From Gammaproteobacteria bacterium (GTDB lineage: Bacteria > Pseudomonadota > Gammaproteobacteria > Steroidobacterales > PWYM01): a stretch of 32,406 nt of DNA. Positions 1-8,378 of the stretch are shown here, piece after piece. The first letter of the stretch is position 1. Every line of letters begins with the position of its first letter. Both the position numbers and the translations under genes were made by a program. Under the pieces are notes generated by a model. It ran no database searches. It was not told the DNA's origin and saw nothing but the letters and a program-made list of their open reading frames with translations. The stretch spans positions 1 to 32,406 of the forward strand of contig PWYM01000165.1 of assembly GCA_003567855.1 (NCBI GenBank), read 5' to 3'.

Positions 1-1438
1 CGTCGTCGTCTTCGAGCGTGTCGGGCGCAGCACCCGGCGCGTCGACGCCGGACCGTGGCGCGTCGGCCGACGCGTCCTCGGCGAACAGCGTGTCGACGTC
101 GATGTGTTCGCTGTCGGCGCTGCCGGCGTCGGCGAGCACTGGCACCTCGTCGGTCGAATCGGTGTCGTCGCGGCGCCTGCGTGCCTCGTGGACTTCGTAG
201 CTGCCGGTGCGCCCTTCGGCGAGTTCGGGGTCGAACGACGGCGGCGGTGCGAGGTGTCGGGCGCGGCCGGTTTCGAGCATCGCGTCGTCGGCGGCAGCGG
301 GTCGGGCGTCGCGGCGACTGCGCAGTGACGTCCACGCGAGCAGCAGCGCCATGCTCAGGAAACCGAAGCCGACGAGCAGCCCGCCGAGCCAGCGCGCGAG
401 CCCCCCGGAACCGGCCTGCGCTTCGGCAGGCAGCGATACCGGCGGCGTGGTGGCGACGTCGGTGGCGACCGGCGACAGGGCCGCTGCCGCAGGCGGTGCA
501 TCGACCTGGCGCGCCGCGGTGTGCGCCTCGGCGGCATCGAGTGCCTGCAGCGTCAACGGTGGCGCGCGCAGCGCCGCGAGCGGCAGTGCAATTTCGAGCA
601 GGGGCTGCCGTGCCTGCGCGGTGGGCGCGGCAGCCGCCGAAGCGGACGCGACGGTGGAGGTGGTGCCCGCGAGCCGCGGGATCTCGAGCGTGACACCGGC
701 GCGCAGCCGGTCGGCATTGCCGCCGATGAAGGCCTGCGGATTGGCGGCGAGGATTGCATCCATCTGAGCGCCGAGCGAACCCGACGGGCGGCCTTCGACG
801 GCGCGCGCGATACCGTAAAGCGTGTCGCCCGGGCGGACCGTGTAGGTGCCGGCAATGCCGTCGGTTCGCGGTGCGCGCGTGGCGGTGGCAGGCGCACGCG
901 GGGCCGACGTCGATGACGGCGCCGAGGCGGGTGCAGGCGTGCTGCTTCGCGCCACCGACGGCGCCGGTCGCGTCGCCGGCGCGTCGCCGGCGGCCCGCGC
1001 GGCGGGGTGAATGCTGCCGCCGCCGGGGAGCGACAGGTCGGCGATGCCGCTTTCACGGTCGGTCACGCGGTGTTCGCGCGGATCGGGCATCACAAGGTAT
1101 TCGCGCTCGAGGCGCGAGATGCCCGGACACTGTACGCGCACGGTCAGCGTCATCAGCGGTTCGCGCAGCGGCTGGCGTCCCTCGAGGTGGAGCATGCCAC
1201 CGCGGGTGTACAGGCGGGCATCGTAGCGCTGCGCGAGGCCGCTGCCGGGGTCGGTCAGCAGCTGCACGCAGGTTGCGTCGAGGCGCGCGCCGGACGGGAC
1301 GGTCACCGGGATCTCCGCGCGCAGCGGCTCGCCGAGATGGGACTGCAGCCTGAGCTCGCCGAGCGACAGCGCGTTCGCGGCGAACGGCATCGCGAGTGCC
1401 ACCACTGCCGCCATGCTGGTCCTGGGTCCCGTCATCAT
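1..1438 (-). CDS. FimV-like LysM membrane protein, C-terminus off the left edge
   Basis: This minus-strand frame stays open from an ATG at 1438 to the window edge, giving 479 codons; it is missing from the ORF track because no stop lies in the window. The start MMTGPRTSMAAVV leads a signal peptide ending near FAANA. It is followed by LSLGELRLQSHLGEPLRAEIPV, which matches the FimV N-terminal domain and parallels the second FimV in this window (LGLGSVELRSALNQPLQAEI). A LysM domain follows at about residues 198-256 (TYTVRPGDTLYGIARAVEG to LRAGVTLEIPRL). An Ala/Pro-rich linker leads to one membrane segment at about 347-369 (LGGLLVGFGFLSMALLLAW), then Arg-rich and increasingly acidic cytoplasmic sequence. 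FimV proteins bind peptidoglycan and help assemble type IV pili and polar complexes. The adjacent upstream gene encodes a FimX-like protein, which suggests a shared role. A TTG at 1498 is an alternative start. The C-terminal TPR region, if any, is outside the window. Confidence 0.82.
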   Translation of the reverse strand, partial: MMTGPRTSMAAVVALAMPFAANALSLGELRLQSHLGEPLRAEIPVTVPSGARLDATCVQLLTDPGSGLAQRYDARLYTRGGMLHLEGRQPLREPLMTLTVRVQCPGISRLEREYLVMPDPREHRVTDRESGIADLSLPGGGSIHPAARAAGDAPATRPAPSVARSSTPAPASAPSSTSAPRAPATATRAPRTDGIAGTYTVRPGDTLYGIARAVEGRPSGSLGAQMDAILAANPQAFIGGNADRLRAGVTLEIPRLAGTTSTVASASAAAAPTAQARQPLLEIALPLAALRAPPLTLQALDAAEAHTAARQVDAPPAAAALSPVATDVATTPPVSLPAEAQAGSGGLARWLGGLLVGFGFLSMALLLAWTSLRSRRDARPAAADDAMLETGRARHLAPPPSFDPELAEGRTGSYEVHEARRRRDDTDSTDEVPVLADAGSADSEHIDVDTLFAEDASADAPRSGVDAPGAAPDTLEDDD

Positions 1439-1596
1439 GCCGCCGCGCCGCCGGTTGTCGTCGTGATTGCCCGCCGTGCTGCGTGAGCCCGGCCCCAACA
1501 GGTGGAATACGTCAAGTCGGGGGCGCTTGCCAGTGCACCACGCGAAAACTGTGAACCGTGTCGCCCGCCGGCCGTTTCCATGCCGCGCCCGCCCCT

Positions 1597-3672
1597 TCAG
1601 CCCAGTGTCCATGCCAGCGTCGAATCCTCGAGGATGACCTCGGGTTCCTGCACGTAGTGGCCCTGCATGTACGACACGCCGAGCTGGAACAGCACCGCCA
1701 TCGTGTTCGCGTCCTCGACCCGTTCGGCGATGGTCAGGATGCGGCGCTCGCGCGCGGCCTCGACGAGCTCGCGCACCCGGCCCTGCAGCGCGTCGCTGGA
1801 GGCCAGGCCCTGCATCAGCGAGCCGTCGATCTTTACGTACTGCATCGGAACATGGCGCAGCAGCTGCAGCGGGTCGCGGCCGATGCCGAAATGCTCGATC
1901 GCGAACTGGAAGCCGCCGCCCTGCAGTGAGTCGGCGAGTGTCTTGGTCTGTTTGAGGTTGCCATTGCACGCCGCCTCGGTGACCTGGAAGCAGAGCCGCG
2001 CGGGCTTGACGCCCGAGTCGCGCGTCTGTTCCTCGAGCCAGGCCGGCAGCGTCGCGTCGAGCAGGCTCTGCTCGGAGAGGCGCACGAACACGCGCGAAGG
2101 CTGGCGCGCAAGGACGAACGCGATCGAAGCACGGATCACCCAGCGGTCCAGGCTCTTCATGAGGCCATGGCGTTCGGCGGCGGGCATGAACCCGGCCGGC
2201 AGGACTTCCTCGCCGTCCTCGCCGACCATGCGCACGAGGATGTCGTAGAGCCCCTGGTGGGAATCCTGCAAGCTCGCGATCGGCTGGTTGACGAGCTTGA
2301 AGCGGTTTTCCATCAGCGCCGCCTTGACCTGGCGCGCCCGGATGCGGTCGACCTCGACCGCGCGGGTGTCGTCGGCGAGCGCGGCCGGCAGTTCGACGCG
2401 GTTGCCGCCGGCATCGCGCGCGACGCGACAGGTGCGCTCGGCCTCGTCGAGCAGCACCGGCAGCGTCGCTGCATGCTGCCCGTACTGTGCGACGCCGGCG
2501 CTGCAGGTCAATGTCAGCGAACGCTCTCCGACCTCGAAGACTTCCTGGCCGACGCGTGCGAGCAGGTTGCGCGCCCACGCTTCGCAGTCGCGCAGCGTGC
2601 CGCGCTCGAGCAGGACCGCGAACGCGGTCCCGGTGACGCGGCCGACGAGGTCGTTGTCGCCGAGCTGCTCGCGCACCTGTGCGGCGAGCGCGTCGAGGAC
2701 CTGCTCGGAGTTCATCGCACCGAGCTGTTCGCGGATCGCGCGGAAGCTGTCGGGGCGCAGCCAGGCGAGCGCGCGCACGCCGCCGCGCGACGTATGCGCG
2801 AGCCGTTCTTCCAGCGCCTCGATGAACTGGCGACGATTGAGAAACCCGGTGGTCGGATCCCGGTGCAGCATGTCGTGCACGACGTCGCCGACGGAGCGGT
2901 CCTGCGTGCGCTGGTGACTCATCGACACCCGCACCGCGGGTTCACCGTCGAAGTTCGTGACTTCGAACTCGAGTTCCAGCGGCATCGTCGAGCCGTCGGA
3001 AAGCTCTGCATGCACCTTGAGTGAGTGGTCTTCCCACTTGCCCTGCAGGGATGCGACCAGCGCGCCCTTGATCGCGGTATGGCTGTCGTGGTCGAACAGG
3101 TCCATGACCGGCAGCCCCTGCAGCGCTTCGACGTCCTCGTATCCGAACAGCTCCGCCCACGCGGGATTGGCCTCGACGATGATGCCTTCCTGCACATGCG
3201 CGATCGCGTCCGCGGAATCGGCCATGAACGCATGCAGCTGTTCGCGGTACTGGTGTGCCGAGTTCAGCGATTCGTTCAGCGCACGCTCCAGGTGATAGGC
3301 GCGAAGCTCACGCGCGCTGACCGCCTGCATGCGCTCGCGATGCTGCAGCGAGATCGTGTCCTGGGCGCCGGCGAGCAGATCCTTCGACATCGACGCCTCG
3401 TCAGGGCGGTCGCGGACCACGAGCAGCGGCACGCCGGGGGCGCCGTGGTGGCGCAGGTCGCTGATCGACTCGGCCGCGACGTCGTACTCGTCGGCGAAGT
3501 ACAGCAGCAGCTCCGGATTGATCTGCACCAGCGCATCGGTCAGGTCGTTGGTGTCCGACAGCCACGTGCAGTGCACGGCATGGCTCGCATCACGCAGCGT
3601 GCGGTTGACCGCCTCGACGTGATCCTGCCTGCGCGTGACGACGACGACCGGGACGCCGACCTGACTGTTCAC
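1597..3672 (-). CDS. fimX: FimX-like c-di-GMP receptor (REC-PAS-degenerate GGDEF-degenerate EAL)
   Basis: I chose the GTG start at 3672 because GGGGAG lies 8 nt upstream and the reading begins with a receiver-like strand (VPVVVVTRR). The ORF-track start at 3753 adds 27 low-complexity residues. From 3672 the protein is 691 aa, the length I recall for Pseudomonas aeruginosa FimX. A REC-like domain spans about residues 5-120, a PAS domain about 145-250 (IVEANPAWAELFGYEDVEAL), a GGDEF domain about 270-430 (DPTTGFLNRRQF) and an EAL domain about 445-691. Catalytic motifs are lost: the GGDEF site reads TGTAF (about 347-351), EAL reads DIL (477-479), and DDFG reads EHFG. KIDG and QGHYVQEP remain. This fits a nucleotide sensor rather than a cyclase or phosphodiesterase. 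FimX binds c-di-GMP and controls type IV pilus assembly at the cell pole. The gene is upstream of, and co-directional with, the FimV-like gene, 158 nt apart. Confidence 0.8.
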   Translation of the reverse strand: MNSQVGVPVVVVTRRQDHVEAVNRTLRDASHAVHCTWLSDTNDLTDALVQINPELLLYFADEYDVAAESISDLRHHGAPGVPLLVVRDRPDEASMSKDLLAGAQDTISLQHRERMQAVSARELRAYHLERALNESLNSAHQYREQLHAFMADSADAIAHVQEGIIVEANPAWAELFGYEDVEALQGLPVMDLFDHDSHTAIKGALVASLQGKWEDHSLKVHAELSDGSTMPLELEFEVTNFDGEPAVRVSMSHQRTQDRSVGDVVHDMLHRDPTTGFLNRRQFIEALEERLAHTSRGGVRALAWLRPDSFRAIREQLGAMNSEQVLDALAAQVREQLGDNDLVGRVTGTAFAVLLERGTLRDCEAWARNLLARVGQEVFEVGERSLTLTCSAGVAQYGQHAATLPVLLDEAERTCRVARDAGGNRVELPAALADDTRAVEVDRIRARQVKAALMENRFKLVNQPIASLQDSHQGLYDILVRMVGEDGEEVLPAGFMPAAERHGLMKSLDRWVIRASIAFVLARQPSRVFVRLSEQSLLDATLPAWLEEQTRDSGVKPARLCFQVTEAACNGNLKQTKTLADSLQGGGFQFAIEHFGIGRDPLQLLRHVPMQYVKIDGSLMQGLASSDALQGRVRELVEAARERRILTIAERVEDANTMAVLFQLGVSYMQGHYVQEPEVILEDSTLAWTLG

Positions 3673-3856
3673 ACCCGTGGCTCCCCGACCCGGTGACGGG
3701 CCCTGTGGCGACTGACGAAGACCGGCGGGCGGGCCGCGGCGCGCGCCACCCACAGTCGCCGGAAAGACCGAGAGTCTAGCGCGTGGTTATGTCGCACGGC
3801 GCGACACAGTCCACAGCTTTGGCGGCACGGGCCGCCGGAAGCGGTCCGGCCCGGCT

Positions 3857-4867
3857 TCAGGCGAGCACGGTCTTGGCCGGTTCGCCTGGAATCTCGCGCG
3901 CGAGCCGTGGCACCAGCCAGCCCGGCAGCCGGGCTCGCAGGGCGCGCATCAGCGCCAGCGCGTCGGCCTCGTCGGTCGCGAAGTGGGCGGCGCCGGCGAC
4001 CGGGTCGAGCAGGTGGAGGTAGTAGGGCACGACGCCGGCATCGCCGAGCGCCTCGCACAGGGCCGCCTGGGCAGCGACCGTGTCGTTCACGCCGCGCAGC
4101 AGTACGGCCTGGTTCAGCAGCACCGCACCGGCGGCGCGTGCGCGTGCCAGCGCCGCGCGAACCGAGGCGTCGATTTCCTGCGCATGGTTCGCATGGATGA
4201 CCAGCGTCCACGGGCGGCCGGTTGCGTTGATGCGCGCCAGCAGCGCATCGGTGAGCCGCGACGGGATCACGACCGGCAGCCGAGTGTGGATGCGCAGGCG
4301 ACGCAGGTGGTCGATGCCGGCGAGCCCGTCGAGCAGCGTGCCGAGCCGCCGGTCTGACAGCGTCAGCGGATCTCCGCCGCTGATGATCAGTTCGCGCACG
4401 TCGTGGTCGGCGGCAACCGCGGCGAGCGCTGCGTGCCACTCGCCGCGCAGCGCCTGCTGTTCGGCATACGGGAAGTGACGGCGGAAGCAGTAGCGGCAAT
4501 GCACCGCGCAGGCACCGGTCGTGACCAGCAGCATGCGGCCGTGGTACTTGTGAAGCACGCCGTCTTCGGCGTCGGTTTCGGCCAATGGGTCGGTGACGAA
4601 ACCGGCGGTGGCCACGCGCTCGGCGCCGCGCGGCAGCACCTGGGCGAGCAGCGGGTCGTGCGGGTCGCCGTGGCGCATCCGGGCCACGTACTCGCGCGGC
4701 ACGCGCAGTGCGAACCCGGTCGACGCGGCCGCCACCGCGTCGACCGCTGCCGCTTCGAGGCCGAGCATGCCCAGCAGCGTGTCGACGTTGCGGACCACGT
4801 TCGCGAGCGAGTGCTGCCACGCGTCGACGGGGTGCGCATCGCACGCGCTCGGCGTGGCCGCGCTCAT
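3857..4867 (-). CDS. epmB: EF-P beta-lysylation protein EpmB (radical SAM lysine 2,3-aminomutase)
   Basis: A 336-aa radical SAM enzyme that converts L-alpha-lysine to R-beta-lysine, the substrate EpmA attaches to elongation factor P. The cluster-binding motif CAVHCRYCFRR (Cys120, Cys124, Cys127) is intact, followed by IISGGDPL, typical of lysine 2,3-aminomutases, and LLNQAVLLRGVND. I chose the ATG at 4867 (MSAATPSACDAHPVDAW) over the track start at 4909: the longer form would put 14 low-complexity residues across the putative efp promoter, while 336 aa is close to the E. coli enzyme (342 aa). The gene is divergent from efp, 131 bp apart, so writer and target share one intergenic region. No downstream partner is close: fimX starts 184 bp beyond its stop. 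Confidence 0.93.
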   Translation of the reverse strand: MSAATPSACDAHPVDAWQHSLANVVRNVDTLLGMLGLEAAAVDAVAAASTGFALRVPREYVARMRHGDPHDPLLAQVLPRGAERVATAGFVTDPLAETDAEDGVLHKYHGRMLLVTTGACAVHCRYCFRRHFPYAEQQALRGEWHAALAAVAADHDVRELIISGGDPLTLSDRRLGTLLDGLAGIDHLRRLRIHTRLPVVIPSRLTDALLARINATGRPWTLVIHANHAQEIDASVRAALARARAAGAVLLNQAVLLRGVNDTVAAQAALCEALGDAGVVPYYLHLLDPVAGAAHFATDEADALALMRALRARLPGWLVPRLAREIPGEPAKTVLA

Positions 4868-4890
4868 GCGCGGGCCCCGGCGCGGTGCGG

Positions 4891-4899
4891 TGCTAGAAT
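4891..4899 (+). promoter_or_regulatory. Putative extended -10 promoter of efp
   Basis: TGCTAGAAT is an extended -10 element (TGn plus TAGAAT, the hexamer at 4894-4899) in an otherwise very GC-rich stretch between epmB and efp. No good -35 sits 16-18 bp upstream, as expected for an extended -10 promoter. It predicts an efp leader of roughly 90 nt. It lies upstream of the chosen epmB start, which supports that start. Confidence 0.5.
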
Positions 4900-4998
4900 G
4901 TCGGGACAACAGTCAATCAACACGGTGTCGTTCCGGCGGCGCGCCCCGCGGGCGGTGGCGGCCAGCGGCGGGCGGCGCCCAGCACATTCGGGGTCCAG

Positions 4999-5568
4999 AT
5001 GGCGAGCTACAGCACCAACGAATTTCGCGGCGGACTGAAAATTATCATCGACGGTGATCCGTGCACAATCGTCGAGAACGAGTTCGTGAAGCCGGGCAAG
5101 GGCCAGGCCTTCAGCCGCGTGAAGATCAGGAACCTCAAGACCGGACGGGTCACCGACAGGACCTTCAAGTCCGGCGACACGGTCGAGGCCGCCGACGTCC
5201 ACGAGACCGACATGCAGTTCCTGTACAACGACGGTGAGTTCTACCACTTCATGCTGCCCGACACCTTCGAGCAGCATGCCGCCGAACCCGCCGCCGTGGG
5301 CGACGACACCGAGTTCCTCAAGGAAGGCGACCTCTGCCACGTGACGCTCTGGAACGGCAAGCCGCTGCAGGTGTCGGTGCCCAAGTTCGTCGAGCTGCGC
5401 ATCGTCGAAACCGACCCCGGCCTGAAGGGTGACACCGCGCAGGGCGGCGTGAAGCCGGCCAAGCTCGAGACCGGCGCGACGGTGCGCGTGCCGCTGTTCA
5501 TAGAGGAAGGCGAGGTGATCCGCGTCGACACGCGCTCGCGCGAGTACGTGTCGCGCGTCAAGGAGTAG
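4999..5568 (+). CDS. efp: Elongation factor P
   Basis: A 189-aa EF-P, the family length, starting [15 protein letters not shown] and ending REYVSRVKE. It binds ribosomes stalled on polyproline stretches and promotes peptide bond formation. The modified loop reads VKPGKGQAF with the target lysine at position 34, as in E. coli, so it should be a substrate for the EpmA and EpmB encoded on either side. All three OB-like domains are present ([31 protein letters not shown]). The gene is monocistronic, divergent from epmB, and its last codons overlap the convergent msrC by 11 bp. Confidence 0.98.
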   Translation: MASYSTNEFRGGLKIIIDGDPCTIVENEFVKPGKGQAFSRVKIRNLKTGRVTDRTFKSGDTVEAADVHETDMQFLYNDGEFYHFMLPDTFEQHAAEPAAVGDDTEFLKEGDLCHVTLWNGKPLQVSVPKFVELRIVETDPGLKGDTAQGGVKPAKLETGATVRVPLFIEEGEVIRVDTRSREYVSRVKE

Positions 5569-6031
5569 CGCGCGCGAGCAGTCGTTGCGCGAGCGCCTCG
5601 AGGCCGTCGCGGTCGCGCGCGTCGAAGCGCGCGCGCCGCGGGCTGTCGATATCGAGCACACCCAGCAGCCGGTCGCCGGCCACCAGCGGCACCACGATCT
5701 CCGATTCGCTCGCCGCGTCGCACGCGATGTGCCCGGGGAACGCGTGCACGTCGTCGACGAGCTGCGTCTCGCGCTGCGCCGCGGCGGTGCCACACACGCC
5801 GCGCCCCATCGGGATACGCGTGCACGCCGGCAGGCCCTGGAAACTGCCGAGTACCAGCACGTCGTCGCGCAGCCAGTAGAACCCGACCCAGTTGACGTCG
5901 GGCAACTCGTGGAAGAGCAGCGCGGCGAAGTTCGCCGCGTTGGCCATGAAGTCGGGTTCGTCGGCGATCAGCCCTTCGAGCTGGCGCTCGAGCAGTGCAT
6001 AGTCCACCGCGGCGCTGCCGGTGTCAGTCAT
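5558..6031 (-). CDS. msrC: Free methionine-(R)-sulfoxide reductase (GAF domain)
   Basis: A 157-aa single GAF-domain protein that reduces free methionine-R-sulfoxide in the cytoplasm. The three redox cysteines Cys70, Cys80 and Cys104 have the spacing (10 and 24) of E. coli Cys84, Cys94 and Cys118. They sit in [18 protein letters not shown] and [15 protein letters not shown]. The start at 6031 ([17 protein letters not shown]) is chosen because the track's 51 extra residues are out-of-frame epmA sequence. It overlaps the end of epmA by 8 nt, so it is the last gene of the SCO-PCuAC-psd-epmA-msrC unit. Its stop lies inside the end of efp on the other strand. Confidence 0.92.
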   Translation of the reverse strand: MTDTGSAAVDYALLERQLEGLIADEPDFMANAANFAALLFHELPDVNWVGFYWLRDDVLVLGSFQGLPACTRIPMGRGVCGTAAAQRETQLVDDVHAFPGHIACDAASESEIVVPLVAGDRLLGVLDIDSPRRARFDARDRDGLEALAQRLLARATP

Positions 6032-6992
6032 CGTCGTGTTCCTCCGAAGTGGGCAGTACGTCGGCAATGTGATCGGCGCCGGCCGCAAGCATCGCGATGC
6101 GGTCCACGCCGAGTGCGACGCCGGCGCACGCGGGCAGGCCGCGTGCCAGCGCGGCGAGCAGCGCCTCGGGCATCGGCGGCACATGCAGCCCGGCGTCGCG
6201 TCGCGTCGCGCGTTCGCGTTCGAAACGTGCGCGCTGTTCGGCAGGATCCGCGAGTTCGCGAAAACCGTTGCCGAGTTCGAGGCCGTCGACGAACACCTCG
6301 AAGCGTGCGGCGCGCGGCGGTGGCCCCGGGTCTATCGCGGCGAGCGCCGCCTGCGAGACCGGGTAGCCGTGCACGAACGTGATCGCATCATGGCCGAGCC
6401 GCGGGATCAGGCACGCGCCGACGAGCAGGTCGAGCAGCGCGTCGCGGTCGGCGCCGGCGGGCGCGCCGATGCTCTCGGCCGACAGCGTGGCCGCGAGCGC
6501 ATCGTGCGTGCAGTCGGGTTCGAGGCCCGCGGACGCGAGCAGCGCGTCGTGGCTTACGCGCCGCACCGGGCGGTCGCGCAGCGCCGGTACGAGCGCGACG
6601 AGCAGTTCGGCGACCTCGTCCATCAGCGCGCGCGCGTCGTAGCCGCAGCGGTACCATTCGAGCAGCGTGAACTCGCGCCGATGATGCCGGCCGTGTTCGC
6701 CGTCGCGGAACACGTGCCCGAGCTGGTAGATGTCGCCGCTGCCGGCGGCGAGCAGTGCCTTCATCGCAAACTCGGGCGAGGTCTGCAGGTAACCGCAGTC
6801 GCCGGCGTCGCCGTACACGCGAAGGCTTCCGATCGCCGGGTCCGGAATCGTCTCCGCGCGCAACAGCGCGGTGTCGACCTCGAGCACGCCACGCGCGTGC
6901 ATGAACTCTCGCACCTCGCGCAGCAGCGCCGCGCGCATCGCGAGCCTGGCGCGCAGCGTGCGCGCGGACGCGGTCTCCTGCGCCGCGTTCAT
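6024..6992 (-). CDS. epmA: EF-P lysyltransferase EpmA (PoxA/GenX, class II LysRS-like)
   Basis: A 322-aa truncated lysyl-tRNA synthetase paralogue, close to the E. coli enzyme (325 aa). It has the class II catalytic core but no anticodon-binding domain, and ligates beta-lysine to EF-P Lys34. Class II motif 2 reads FRDGEHGRHHRREFTLLEWYR, and motif 3 is GVALGVDRIAMLA; GLELGNGFREL is also typical. The ATG at 6992 is preferred because it forms an ATGA overlap with the psd stop and has GGTGG just upstream; the track start at 7001 is a GTG. The gene is inside an operon with psd upstream and msrC downstream. Its substrate efp is the next gene beyond msrC, on the other strand. Confidence 0.95.
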   Translation of the reverse strand: MNAAQETASARTLRARLAMRAALLREVREFMHARGVLEVDTALLRAETIPDPAIGSLRVYGDAGDCGYLQTSPEFAMKALLAAGSGDIYQLGHVFRDGEHGRHHRREFTLLEWYRCGYDARALMDEVAELLVALVPALRDRPVRRVSHDALLASAGLEPDCTHDALAATLSAESIGAPAGADRDALLDLLVGACLIPRLGHDAITFVHGYPVSQAALAAIDPGPPPRAARFEVFVDGLELGNGFRELADPAEQRARFERERATRRDAGLHVPPMPEALLAALARGLPACAGVALGVDRIAMLAAGADHIADVLPTSEEHDDD

Positions 6993-7900
6993 GCGTGCCA
7001 CCGTGCGAGCGGCGTCCCGACGCGTACCGTGTTGCCCGGGGCGTGGCCTTCGAGCAGCGAAGCCGCGTCAGGCGGCAGCAGCACGATGACCGTAGAGCCC
7101 ATGTTGAAACGCCCGACTTCGTCACCGCGCTGAAGCGTCACGCGCTGATCGGCGTCGCGCGGGACGTCGACATGGCGCACCGGTGCGCGGCGATGGTCGC
7201 CGGTGATCTCGCCGGCCCATACGGTTTCGATGCTGCCGACGTTCATCGCGCCGACGAGTACGACGGCGAAGGCGCCGGCGTCGCTTTCGAAATGGCACAC
7301 GACGCGTTCGTTGCGCGCGAACAGCCCCGGCAGCGCCGCCGCGGTTGCCGCGTTGACGCTGTAGAGATCACCGGGCACGTGGCTCCACGCGACCAGCGTG
7401 CCGGTGCACGGCATGTGCACGCGGTGGTAGTTGTACGGTGCGAGGTACACGGTGCACGCGCTGCCGCCGGCGTAACGCGCCGTGAGCGGATGGTCGGCGA
7501 GCAGCGTGCGCAGCGGGTAGCGCTGGCCCTTGGCCTGCACGACGTGCTGATCGTTGATCGGGTCGGCCTGCTGCAGCGTGCCGTCGGCGGGCGAGGTGAC
7601 CAGCGTCGCGTCGGCCGGCTGCGGGCGGACACCCGGGCGCAGCGCACGCGTGAAGAAAGCGTTGAAGCTCGGGTACGCGTACGGGTCGGGTTCGGCGGCT
7701 TCCTGCATGTCGATGGGGAAGCGCGCGACGAACACGCGGGTGACCAGGCGCCGCAGCCACGACCTGCGGCTGCGCGTGAGGGCATGCACCGCACGGCTCA
7801 AGCCCCGCCGTGGCAGCAGGTGCTGCAGCAGCACGAACGCACGCGCACGCAGCGGGACCGATGCGGCAGCATCGCGGCCGCGGCGTGTGGATGCGTTCAT
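6989..7900 (-). CDS. psd: Phosphatidylserine decarboxylase proenzyme
   Basis: A 303-aa pyruvoyl-dependent inner-membrane enzyme that makes phosphatidylethanolamine from phosphatidylserine. The self-cleavage site reads FNMGSTVIVLL near the C-terminus (the family LGST site with Met in place of Leu), where the serine becomes the pyruvoyl group. YPSFNAFFTRALRPGVRP, SPADGTL and YNYHRVHMP are conserved family blocks. The start MNASTRRGRD at 7900 is chosen; the 37 extra track residues overlap the upstream PCuAC gene and look like noise. It lies 22 bp after the PCuAC stop and its own stop overlaps the epmA start (ATGA). Confidence 0.95.
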   Translation of the reverse strand: MNASTRRGRDAAASVPLRARAFVLLQHLLPRRGLSRAVHALTRSRRSWLRRLVTRVFVARFPIDMQEAAEPDPYAYPSFNAFFTRALRPGVRPQPADATLVTSPADGTLQQADPINDQHVVQAKGQRYPLRTLLADHPLTARYAGGSACTVYLAPYNYHRVHMPCTGTLVAWSHVPGDLYSVNAATAAALPGLFARNERVVCHFESDAGAFAVVLVGAMNVGSIETVWAGEITGDHRRAPVRHVDVPRDADQRVTLQRGDEVGRFNMGSTVIVLLPPDAASLLEGHAPGNTVRVGTPLARWHA

Positions 7901-7922
7901 GCGTGGCGTGCGGCGGCGCCGG

Positions 7923-8378
7923 TCAGCGGCGCGGGCGCACGTCGCGCACCTCGAAATCCGCGTCGAGGGTGCGCCCGTCACTGAAGTGCAGGCGGACCGG
8001 GATGAGGTCACCGGCGCGCACCTCGCCGTCGGGCGACATCAGCATCAGGTGCAGGCCGCCGGGTTCGAAGCGCGTGACGTCACCGGACAGTTCGACGGTG
8101 TCGAGTTGCTCCATGCGCATGCGCTCGCCGTCGGTGCGCGTCGCATGCAGTTCGACGCGCGAAAAGTGCGGACTTTCTGCGCCGACCAGTTCCAGTGCTT
8201 CGCCGTGGCGATGCACGATGCGCATGTAGCCGGCGAGCACCGTCGCGCCCTCCGGCGCCTCGCGGATCCATGCTTCCTCGACTTCGAGCACGGGCTCACG
8301 CGAGCAGGCCGCGAGCAGCACGCACGCGAGCACGAGCAGCGACGCACGTACCGCGAAGGCCCCGGGTGCGCGCGTCAT
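7923..8378 (-). CDS. PCuAC-family periplasmic copper chaperone (lipoprotein)
   Basis: A 151-aa protein with a lipoprotein signal (ASLLVLACVLLAAC, lipobox LAAC, predicted mature Cys25). It carries the DUF461/PCuAC copper motif: HFSRVELHATRTDGERMRM, then GLHLMLM, giving the His/Met ligand set H(M)x10Mx~21HxM. PCuAC proteins deliver Cu(I) to the CuA site of cytochrome c oxidase together with SCO. Here the SCO gene is immediately upstream and overlaps by 4 bp (ATGA), which supports that role. Anchoring to a membrane is inferred from the lipobox. Confidence 0.9.
   Translation of the reverse strand: MTRAPGAFAVRASLLVLACVLLAACSREPVLEVEEAWIREAPEGATVLAGYMRIVHRHGEALELVGAESPHFSRVELHATRTDGERMRMEQLDTVELSGDVTRFEPGGLHLMLMSPDGEVRAGDLIPVRLHFSDGRTLDADFEVRDVRPRR

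Noticed and set aside
1439-1596. Possible promoter for the FimV-like gene (TTGACG on the minus strand near 1510)
   Set aside because: A -35-like hexamer is present but no -10 stands at 16-19 bp; the next 17-bp spacer ends in CCGGGC.
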